Shown piece by piece: positions 10,201 through 20,000 of a stretch of DNA of 64,000 nucleotides (the first letter of the stretch is position 1; the number at the start of each line of letters is the position of its first letter). The notes beneath the pieces are model-generated. The model saw only the letters and a program-made list of their open reading frames with translations. It made no database searches and was not told the DNA's origin. The translations under genes were made by a program, and so were the position numbers. This DNA is from Mangifera indica. Lineage: Eukaryota > Streptophyta > Magnoliopsida > Sapindales > Anacardiaceae. The stretch lies in the NCBI RefSeq assembly GCF_011075055.1, contig NC_058140.1, positions 17,671,945 through 17,735,944 on the forward strand. The letters run 5' to 3'.

Positions 10201-13200
10201 TCAGATAATTGTCATTAATTATTCTGATACACTGAGGAAAAATTTTCTTCTTCCTATGATTATAAGGGAAAATTTTAATATACTGTTTTCTATACTTTTG
10301 TTAACAGAATTTTGAATTCTTGTAGTAATGGATTTTATTTCTGAACTACAATGTGTCAGTCAAGAATTTTCTGTCATTCTTAGGGGTGCAAACGAGCCGA
10401 GCTTAGCCGAGTAGTGTTTTGCTTGAGCTCATCGAGCCAGAAAGATCTTAACTGGAGCTAAGCTTAATACCACAACAGAAAATTGCCTTGAACCTCTTAA
10501 TTTTCAAAAAAATGACATCAAAACCCCACAACTTATATATCTATCAATAACCCCTTACATTTAAAGTTAAGAAATAAGATTTTAAGGGTGTAAATGCAAA
10601 ATTTTAAACTTTTTTGAGTTTATTGATATTTTACTTGAGTTGTGAGCTCGTGAGCTCACCAAGTTAACCAACATCAAGCTCGAGCTCGAGCTCAACTTGT
10701 TTACAACCCGAGTCATTATTGCCAAGTCACATTTTTTATGGATAAGTGACTTAAGTTGGCTAAATTGAGTTTGGATTCACTTTGAAATTCTAGGAGCTTG
10801 TAAGGTTTGTGATTTGAGAATAAAGTATGGTATTATCATCTTTTTTTATCTTAAAGAAAGCATATGAATTATACTTGATGTCTTCACAATGGTTTCAGGG
10901 ATTGTTCCTATTACAACTATCCAAATGGATTTATATTGGAAAGAGATGGTTGGAGACTCTGAATGGGTAAGATTTTAGTGATTCTTTTTATGTATGGTAT
11001 AATAATCTTTTATTTATCTAAAAGCCTACCCATTTTTTGAGTAATTTAGAGCCATTGTAACACCATCTTTCCAGCAATTCTCATTGTAGACTGTTTCATA
11101 TTACAGCTACTCATTAAATTTGTATTCTGACGCAGGCTAAAGCAAATGAGATATATGATGGAGTTGAGGAAGGATATGCAAGCTCCAGGGATGAGATCTC
11201 ATCTGTTTCTTCCTACAACCCTGGTAAAGAAAGTATGCTTAAAACTTTTGGAAGTTCATTGTCCTTGCAATCATCTACTGCAAGATCCTTGACCAAGGAT
11301 ATTCTAAATCTGGATGGAGAATGCCCAAGCTTATCTTCAAATGCAGCACCTCCTCGACTGTCAGCAGCTGAGGTGTTGTATGATTCTAGTCCAGGTCAAT
11401 GAGTTATGCTTTAGACTCCTAATCCTATTTATTGGGCTTATCTCTCTCTTTTTCTCCTGTGACTACTGAAATAGTAATTACACCTCACATGTTTAGTTTA
11501 TTTAAATGCATATGGAGTTTCTCTCTGTGAATTCTTTGTAGTGCTCACCTAAGTAAAGTATTTGTTATGCTATTAATTTGTTTAGGAAAGAAAACTTTTC
11601 TAACCATAGGCTATTTTGAAAAGTAGATATCATGACATCAAGTGAGCAACAGAAGCTTACGGAACCCCTATCTGCTGACGATATCTCAGGATTATCACCT
11701 TCACCTCGATTAGGAGCCATTGAACCTGCCGCATGTAAGCGCACTTCACTTTATTTATATTTCATTATCTTAGGAACACATCCCATTTATCTTGGATATG
11801 ATTGTAACTTTTGTAATGCCTGAGAAATGTCCAAAGATGTGTCTTTTGCCCTCATGGTGTGTGATTTGTCTAAGAAGTGAAGAGACTGCAAATCATCTTT
11901 TCCTTCATTGAATAGGGGCTTCTAATTTGTGGCTAGAATTGCAAAACAGCCAAATAGCTTGGGTTAGCCTGGGATCATGAGGTGCAAAACTTTTGGAGCA
12001 TATTTTTGTTTATGTAAAAGGAAAGAAAGCCAAGACTACTTGCACATGTGCGGCGTCTGCTCTCTTTTGGGAAATACAACAATAAAGAAACAACTATTTT
12101 TTGAAAGGGAGAAGCAGGAAACTGATGTTGGAAGACTAGAATTAATCTAAAGTTATTTTAGTCTTTGTTTGAATTATTTTAGGAATTTTGTCAAAGTGTT
12201 TTTAAAGTTCTATTTGTTTGAGTTGTTTTAGGGTTTATTTCTGATTTGATTAGGACTTGATTTCTATTTCATAAGACATCTATTGTTATTGTTGACATGG
12301 TTGATTGCTTATGATGTATAAATAATGATTTTCTTCCCCATGGCTTATCAACTTCTTTTTAAAGTCTTTAATTCTTCTGAATTTCCTTTCCCCCCTTTTC
12401 TTGTCGTTCTCCCTACTTGATCCTTCTATTTTCTCCATTTTTTTTTTATAATCCATCTTCTGCCTCTTTGGGTTCTCAATTTCCCTATAAAAAACAGTTG
12501 TAGTTGTGGGGAGAAATTCGATTTTATGCTTCACTTTGGATTTTGGCCTTAATTGAGGATAGGGTGGATTCAAATCGAGCCAAGCTCAAAGAAAAAGTAG
12601 TTTGAGCTTGGCTTGAACTGGAATGGCTTGCTCAAGATTAAGCCTGGCTTGGTCGAGCTGGCCATGCAGTGACGTTGCAAAACAATGAGAGTCGTCGGAG
12701 AAGAATACGAATTGTTAGAGTAGAAGAAGAATGATTGTTGTATAAGAAGAATTGCTGGTGATGTCAGCTCTGGTGCAACAACACTGGCAAGGTTGAGGCT
12801 TCGTTCTCAACTCAAGCTTGAGATCAAGGAGCTGAATAGCTCAATTTTGACTCGTTTGAGTTGAACAGTGATGCAAACTTAAGCCAGCTCGGGTCGTGTC
12901 CACCCCTAATTGGGGGTAATGGGAGGGAGTATTGGGTAATTTCGTATGGATAGTTTTCCTTTTGACCAGGGAGAGGTTGGTATAATTGGTGTTTTTGGGC
13001 TGTCTTTGTGTAGGGTGGATGCTCTTCCTTAGAAATTTTGTCTTCAATGTGAGCTGTTGGTCCATATCAGTATCTTCTTTAAATCATTATTAATGCGTTT
13101 CCCTTAGTTTACAGTGGAAGAATGGATAATTGGTTTTGTAATAAATCCATGTAAACTTAATTGCTGTGAACATTTTCTGCAGCAGAAGGCTTTATTCGAG

Positions 13201-14812
13201 GAAGGTCTTACAACATCAGGATGGATGACCAAGTTCTTCTAAGATTTTCTCCAAAGAACTCTGACTCAACTTATTACTTCAGTGATATGGTAATGGCAAT
13301 TTTACATTGTTCTTTGCATAATTCAATGTTCTTTCCTTCCTTTCCCCTTTAGGTTTTGTTTAACTGTTAAAGTGACAGATAGGTGGAACTCTGACTTTCT
13401 TTCATGAGGAAGGAGCTAGAAGATGCCTTGAGGTAACTTTATACTACAAGTAATGAAAAAATTACTTTCAGAAATTAACAGGTTTTATTGACCTTTTGAC
13501 CAACATGTTTGGTGCCTTACAGGTTTCAATAACATTGGAAACTTCCGAGACTGTGAGCCGGCGTTTTGTTCATCCTTCTCGAAGAAATTCACCAACAATT
13601 ACAAAAGTGTGCTTTCAATTCTCACTCTTTACCATTACGCAAATTGATAAATTAGAGTAATTCCATTATGTAATGATTGTTGAATGTTTGTGCTAGAACC
13701 CATTAGTTTGTCCTTATAGATATTTGTCATTAAATGAGTTGTCAAACTTTGATGAAAAGTCATGGGAATTGGCCCCCCAAAAAAAGGGTTGAGAGTGATT
13801 CTCTATAAATAATAGGAGAGGTGAATGGTTAAGGGTAATGCTCAACAAGTTAGTGCTTCATAACCTTCTTGTAAATTCAAAGCTTGACCTTCTTATCTGT
13901 CTATTGGTATTATAATTATTCCATTAATGTCATGTTTTGGACCATTTCCACAGATCCAGAGTGATCACCATGAGGTTGTTGCAGACTTGGTGCAGACAAG
14001 CTTTCTTTTCTCTATTCCCATGGATGGGCCCATGTCCTTTTGCACACCTCATGTCTCTGTGCAGTGGGTTCTACGATTTGAATTTGTTACCACCCCGAAG
14101 CATGTAAACTGGTCCAGGTATTACTAAATAGTATCAGCATTGTATCATCTTACTTCGTCTCATCTTTATATAATCAAACATTTCAAAAGGTTGTTTAAGA
14201 CTGATGGTTGGAAGCTTATGGCTGATTTTTGTCTTTTTTTTTTTTTATGATAGAAGTTTTTTCATCATCTATTCCTTGTTTACTCAATCTTGTCCTTAGT
14301 TGACTGCCTCTTTGCTTTTGTATGGCTCTTATCATCTTTCACGGTTTTTTATCCATGATAGCGATAACTTTGAATCTGCAGTAGCAAGTTTGATCTGGTA
14401 TAATCTAGGAAGATTGTATTTACTAGAGAACTGTCAGAATACCACAACTGCCAGAGCAAAGGAATGCAAAAAGAGTGAGAAGATTGAAAATTTTGATAGG
14501 AGAGTTTAGTGTACTAATTAATAAACTCCTACAGGCTAGAGGACTGTAGATTTGCTGAGCTTTTGATTACCACTAATTTTTGCAGAACCAACATTTCATC
14601 TTACAAAAACCTTATTTTGGTGAGGTAGTCAAATATTTTTATTTACTTTATGTGAATGGTTATTTAATTTCAGATATGAACATCCTCTTCTTATAGAAGG
14701 TAGAGACAAAAGCGAGTGGACTCTTCCAATAACGGTGCATGCACCTCCCCCTGGTGCTGCAGCTGCTTACAAGAAGCCTTTCTCTTTGGAACCTTTGTGG
14801 GTTCGCAGTTGA
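7274..14812 (+). CDS. RGP1: RGP1-like protein, RAB6A-GEF complex partner 2 homologue
   Basis: Rgp1 pairs with Ric1 to activate the Golgi GTPase Ypt6/RAB6 (RAB-H in plants) in retrograde traffic; it has an arrestin-like beta fold. The symbol follows the yeast/human gene and not reversibly glycosylated polypeptide. Exons: 7274-7577, 7664-7741, 9014-9171, 9788-9863, 10899-10966, 11136-11394, 11627-11734, 13183-13289, 13379-13432, 13523-13606, 13954-14117 and 14674-14812. These sum to 1,599 nt, or 532 codons plus TGA, with every junction in phase. The N-terminus has a Gly run (about residues 9-16), then an arrestin-like segment (KLETDKDVYRPGDSLYI). The middle carries IPPSYRGTTIRYIYYVKSSL and a Ser-rich linker (about residues 235-340). 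The C-terminal domain contains SFLFSIPMDGP, VQWVLRFEF and WTLPITVHAPP. The ATG at 7274 was chosen because it opens the exon frame; the upstream in-frame codon at 7259 is TTG. The family assignment is from recall of sequence patterns. Confidence 0.85.
10382..10709. mobile_element. MITE-like element A in RGP1 intron 4
   Basis: The left end AGGGGTGCAAACGAGCCGAG and the right end, inverted, GGGTTGTAAACAAGTTGAGCT form imperfect terminal inverted repeats rich in GAGCTCGAGC words. The roughly 330-bp element has no coding capacity. It resembles elements B (12560-12907) and C (18815-19110) in ends and size. The target duplication could not be resolved. Confidence 0.6.
11825..11990 (+). mobile_element. 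LINE reverse-transcriptase tail fragment in RGP1 intron 7
   Basis: Plus-strand translation gives a WCVICLRSEETANHLFLH motif followed by a stop and then NLWLEL. This matches the zinc-binding C-terminal tail of plant LINE polyproteins (C-x2-C ... H-x3-H). The final Cys codon is replaced by TGA. Only this short fragment is visible. Confidence 0.4.
12560..12907. mobile_element. MITE-like element B in RGP1 intron 7
   Basis: The left end AGGGTGGATTCAAATCGAGC and the inverted right end AGGGGTGGACACGACCCGAG are similar inverted repeats. The interior carries repeated GAGCTTGGCTTGA-like words. It is the same general family as elements A and C, although the ends are closer to a GGGTGGA variant. Confidence 0.5.
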
Positions 14813-16704
14813 AGGTGAATGTGAATCTTTGATCTATAAATTATATGATAGTGATTCACAGAAGAACTAATTTTGTGAAATTTACATATTTGAAAGTTAA
14901 TCAGCAATGTAATGCTTGTGCTTTGTGTAACGGTTTTTTGAAATCCCAAGTAATGAGATTGCTTTGATGTTATTAGATGTTTTGGAGCAAGCTGCAAGGG
15001 AGAAACAGAGGGAAGAATTGTGCTTGTGCTATTTCTGACATATATTGTACATCCGAACTATACGATGAGGAACTATAAGGAGCATAGCAATCTCGGGTTT
15101 ATGTAAGTGAGATGCATAACACACAGTGCTCTTTTGGTCAGAAAATGCACCTAATGGCATGTTTGAATGTGCTTGTCAGGATTGGTGGACTTGCTAGTAT
15201 CTCATATTGTGCCTTTATAGTTGTAAAATATGACCTATTGAATTTCAAGTTATGAGTCTATATTAAAATTTTTTAATTTTATGTTAGCGAGTAATAAATT
15301 GGAGAATATAGTCCATAAAAATATGAATTGGTGTATTTTTTTTTTTTAAACATTTTTTGGTAAAAGCAAAGGCATCAACATGTTTTGAGGGACAATTTAG
15401 TTGGCAGTGGCCCTGATGGTAAAAATTCTGAAGATGAATTTCTTGTAAATTGACAAATTTAATGGTTATTTTGTCCGATGGAAGAAGTAATTTAAATTAA
15501 GGTTTCATAGGTATGGTAAAAACTTGAATCTAAGCTTTCTTTCCTAAAGATCTTAATATAGCTTGTTAGCCATGTGAAATATTATTCAATATATTACCTA
15601 ACAGTGGCCTCCGGAGTTCTCAAAGTTAGCCACGTGAAATATTGTTTATGCTAATTAGAGGTTAAAAAGTGTTTTTACACTAAACATCGTGTATGAAAAT
15701 GTTATTTACTCTTATAGCATCCAAATGCATAAAAGCAATTGGATTGAATTTATCGATTAAATTATGAATTAGTCTACAATCTGGTTTTATTTTAAAATTT
15801 GATTTGATTTTTATATAAATGTTGACTAATTTGAAATTTGATCAAATATGATAAACTCGTTTGATTAAAAAAATATTTAAAACCAATAAAATTAGATTTA
15901 TATAATACTACATAATTTTTATTTTATTAAAACTTAAATAAGTTATAATAATTTTTATTCAATTAAAATTTAAATGAGTTACTATTTATAAGATTTTTAT
16001 TAAATTAATAATAATATTTGTAATTAATTAATTTTATTTATATATATAATAAAAGTGTCCAATTATTTAATGAATATATTTAAAATTATATTATATATGT
16101 TTTATGTTCCAATTTTTAAAATATGATAAATATTCATACTATTAAAATAAATAATGAAAAAAAATATGGGGCTCGCCTGCAGGCTGCTACAATATGGACC
16201 GGACCTTTCCGGGTGGGGCCGCGCATTTGACATATTTACTTTGTCCATTTATTTTTCTTTATCTTTTCTTTTATCCTGGCCTTCTTTATCTTTTCCTTAG
16301 TTTAGATACCTTAAATTGAAGGCGTGAAATGAAAGTATTAAGCGCACCTTAATAAATGAAACCAACAACGTCGGGGAGAAGATGAGGTTGCACAGTTCAA
16401 AAGAGGAGATGCTAGCGAGAAAAAGACGTTTTTTTAGAGATCGTTGATTATAGTCTAAAAATTTAATTTGAGAGTTTAAAAATTTTAAAAGAAAAAATAT
16501 CATTTTTAAAAATTTAGATCAAAAAAAATTATTAAATTTTTGAATTTAAAAAAAATAAAAAAATTAATTTTTAATATTACATATAAAATAATAATTTTAT
16601 TTTTAAAATTACTAAATTTAACTATGAATAGATACATAAGATTTTTAGAATTGATAAAAAAATACTTAAAAAATCAACATATTTGAGTGAAAAAATAGTT
16701 TGGC
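14813..16704. other. RGP1 3' flank and AT-rich intergenic region
   Basis: No gene was recognised. The first few hundred bases are probably the RGP1 3' UTR. A short GC-rich island (about 16170-16230) interrupts otherwise AT-rich sequence. The right part (about 16540-16705) is the eroded end of a Mutator-like element. Confidence 0.5.
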
Positions 16705-16767
16705 CAAACGAAAAATAGGAGGCATGGAATGAAAGTATTAAGCGCAGCTTAATAAATGAAACCAACG
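16325..16767. repeat. dispersed 41-bp direct repeat in the nucleolin upstream region
   Basis: The word AATGAAAGTATTAAGCGCA...TTAATAAATGAAACCAAC occurs at about 16327-16366 and again at about 16729-16767, with one or two differences. The eroded Mutator-like end lies between the copies. This could be an insertion flanked by duplicated promoter sequence, or an unequal exchange. Confidence 0.65.
16540..16705. mobile_element. eroded Mutator-like element end near the nucleolin promoter
   Basis: Read in reverse complement from 16705, the sequence starts GGCCAAACTATTTTTTCACT and runs on to TCTATTCATAG.TAA and AAATTATTATTTTATATGTAATATTAAAAAT. The 6571-7122 element has the same order of words from its left end (GGCCAAAGGACTT..., TCTATTCATAGACAGTTAAG, ATTTTATATTTAATATTAAAAAT). 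The second end was not found, so this is a partial copy. Confidence 0.55.
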
Positions 16768-16780
16768 GTGCAGATGAGCC

Positions 16781-16786
16781 AGCCCA
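16781..16786 (-). promoter_or_regulatory. Site II element (TGGGCT) of the nucleolin promoter
   Basis: TGGGCT on the minus strand fits the TGGGCY Site II consensus recognised by TCP factors. Together with the telo-box about 65 nt downstream, it forms the pair typical of plant ribosomal-protein and ribosome-biogenesis promoters. Confidence 0.6.
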
Positions 16787-16849
16787 CTTCAAAACAAACA
16801 AAACTGGCGCGTCTCCACGCCACGGTAACGTAGACTTGCGTACGTGCAA

Positions 16850-16858
16850 AAACCCTAA
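16850..16858 (+). promoter_or_regulatory. telo-box AAACCCTAA of the nucleolin promoter
   Basis: An exact AAACCCTAA telo-box lies 167 nt upstream of the nucleolin ATG, with a related AAAACCCTA at about 16926. Telo-boxes coordinate ribosome-biogenesis genes in plants, and a TATA-like GATATAAAG follows at 16876-16884. Confidence 0.65.
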
Positions 16859-17024
16859 ACCTCTATCCACCGCTCGATATAAAGAACCTGGCTTTGCCAC
16901 TCTAGTCTTGCCGCTCTCGTACTCAAAACCCTACAACCCCCAACCATCTGAGAACTAGGGTTTTGTGTTGTGTTTTTCTTTTTTCGACCTTCTAAATCTA
17001 TCAACATCTTTCTTTAATTCTAAC

Positions 17025-20000
17025 ATGGGAAAGGCTAGCAAGAAATCTGCTACCAAAGTATGCGCCTTTAGCTTCTCTTTCATTGTCTGGTTTAGTTCTG
17101 ATTTTTCGTTAGTTTGTCCATTTATCTGTGTTAATTAGTTTACATATTTCTCTGTTTTTGGTTTGTGTAGGTTGATGTTGCTCCTGTTGTAGCTGCTCTT
17201 ACAAAGTCTGCCCAGAAACGTATTATTGCTTTGCTTTTAATTTATATTTGTTTTTGGCTTTAATTATATGAGTTAACTTCTTTATTTTAACAACATAATA
17301 ATAGGACCTAATTGGTTACATGCGTATCCTATAAAAGGCGTAGTGAAAGGTGCAGTCGCTTGCTGAGGAGACAATTTAGATGTGGCCAAAATTAATAATT
17401 TTTAAGATTTGTATAGGATATTTAATGTGTAATAGAAGTTTAAAAATAAATTGGTGTATCATTGGTTTCAGTGTCTAAATTTAAGTGTTTTAACAACATT
17501 GTCATTCGCTTGTTAATATTTATCTATTTTGTTCTTTTATGAATACAGGTGTCAAGAGAGAAGCTGAAGATGCTATTGAGGAGAAGCCAGTTGTTTTGAA
17601 GAAGCAGAAAGGAAATGACGGGGTAGCACAGGCTGTTCAGAAAGAGAAAGCTCAAGCTAAGACGCCTAAGAAAACAAAGAAAGAGGAGACCAGTAGTTCA
17701 GATGATGATTCTTCGGATTCTGAGGAAGAACAGAAGGTGTTGCACTTATTTAAGTAGTATTTTGATTGACTTTTCATTATTCATTTAATTTATGTTTTGC
17801 CTATTGGGATTTTGGCTTGGTCACATTAGTTCTGTTCACGATATTCACGCACTATCTGTTTCTGTATTGTTCCAATCTGCATAAGTGATACTAATTTCAG
17901 TTAATGTACACAAAAATTGACTTGTTTATTCATTTTATGTTAAATTAATTGGGATATGCATTTTGTATAATCAGTTTTCATATTGTGAAATCAGGTTAAA
18001 GTTGTGGCCAAGAAGGGACTTAATGTTGCAAAACCCCCTGTCAAAGACTCTAGTAGTGAAGAGGATGATTCATCATCTGATAAAGTGAGCACATATCAAA
18101 CATCTTTTTCTTATCCTGTCTTATATCAGTTTGTATGAAATTATTTCTATAGTGTTCATTTATCTAATTTTCTATTGGAAGGAACCCCCGAAGAAGCCAG
18201 TAGCTGCAAAAAATGGCTCTGTCGTTGCCCCTGCTAAGAAAAACAAGGCAGCTAGTAGCAGTTCAGATTCTTCTGACAGTGATTCTGATTCTGGTTCTGG
18301 TTCTGACGAGGTGTGTATGGAAGTTATAGTGGGACAATGTTGAGGGCTTTATCTTAGATACCTCTTGTCCTTGCTTCGAAAGTACTTTATAATTTGATTT
18401 TAGAATCTGATTGTTTCTCTTTTTCCTTCTTTACTTTTAACATTTAAATTTCTGTTATAAATTGGAATGGAAGCTGATATTTTTTTTGTGTTGTTTATTT
18501 TCAATGAAAAGGAACCTCCAAAGAAGCAGGCGGTTGCTGCTAAGAAACCTGCTGTTGTTGTCCCTACTAAGAATAGCGAGCCTGACAGTAGCTCGGATTC
18601 CTCAGATGATTCTGATTCTGATGTGGTAAGTGTGTAAGTTACATTTAGGCAGTGTCAAGAGTAACATTGATATTTGTAGGTTTATTTGTTCTAGATCTCA
18701 AAATTCTGATCTCGCATGCTAAATAAATTCTGATCTCAAAATGCTAAATGTTATTTGACTGTTGATAAAACTACTTTTGCTTGCATTTAGATGAAGGTTC
18801 ATGTGGTTGTTTGTAGGGCTGCAAACAAGCCGACACTGTTGCTTACCTTGTTCTTGTGGCTTGGCTTGAGTATAACATCATACATTTACACCTGTAAAAT
18901 CTTACTCCTTCACTTTGAATGTGGGTAATTGATAAATATAAGAGTTTTGGGGTTTAAATGTAATTTTTGAGCAAAGCTTGACTTAGATATTTCTATCTCA
19001 AGCTTGAGCCTCCATGTCCTGAGCTCGTCAAGCTTCAGCTTGACATTTACTCAATCGAGCCGATCTCAAGCCCAATGCCACTTGGCTCGGTTTGGCTCAA
19101 TTGCAACCCTAATTGTTTGGACTTTTATCGTTGCCTTGATGAAGAATTGTAGGGATTTCACTTAAATATTTTCATTAATTTTCTTTTTCTTTTGTTTTTT
19201 GGTTTAAATGACCAAAGTAAATTTTACTGTTGTTGAACAATATTTTTTAAGAATTTTATTTTGAAAACTAAAGCTAACAAGTTATAATAATATGCAGGAT
19301 AAATTGGCCAAAGTGACTTCCCAACCAAAAAAATTGCCAGTATCTGCTGCCAAGAATGGGTCTGTTGCTGCTAAGAAATCAAGTGATGGTTCTGATGATG
19401 ATACTTCAAGCTCAGAAGATTCTTCAGATTCTGATGAGGAGAATGTGAGTATTGAAAACTTCTCTATCTGTACACTTGTAATTCTACTGACTTGAATATG
19501 TCATATCCTTCTGTGGGTAAAAGAAAACCCCTTAAATAGTGAGATTTTGTATGTGCATGTAGAATTTTTTATTCTTGATTGCCCAATTGCCAAACTTAAT
19601 CTGATATGACATTATCTAACAAAATTGTCTCTTTTTATTGGTATGTGATCATGAACTGCTCATGGTTATAGGAAACCCCTGCAACAGCTTCGGTAGCCAA
19701 AATGGTCCCAGCTGTTAAGAATGTTACTGCTGCTGCACCCAAGAGAAAAGCTGAGTCAAGTGATAGCTCTGATGAGGATACTGATGATAGCAGTGATGAA
19801 GAAGAGGTTTGAATTTTGTAATTTTGTTCTACCGTTTGGAAGTTCTGGTTTTTGTTCAGTTTTAGCTTAAATCATTGACTCTTTTTGAGAATGTGTAGAA
19901 AGCAGCTGTTGTGAAGAAAGGATCTGTTGCAGCTCCCAAGAAAAAGGTAGAGTCCACAAGTAGCTCTTCTGAGGACAGTGAGGAGGAGGTATCTTTTATA

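Noticed and set aside
16180..16230. Short GC-rich island in an AT-rich spacer
   Set aside because: Too short and without a recognisable motif; it could not be tied to a promoter or an RNA gene.
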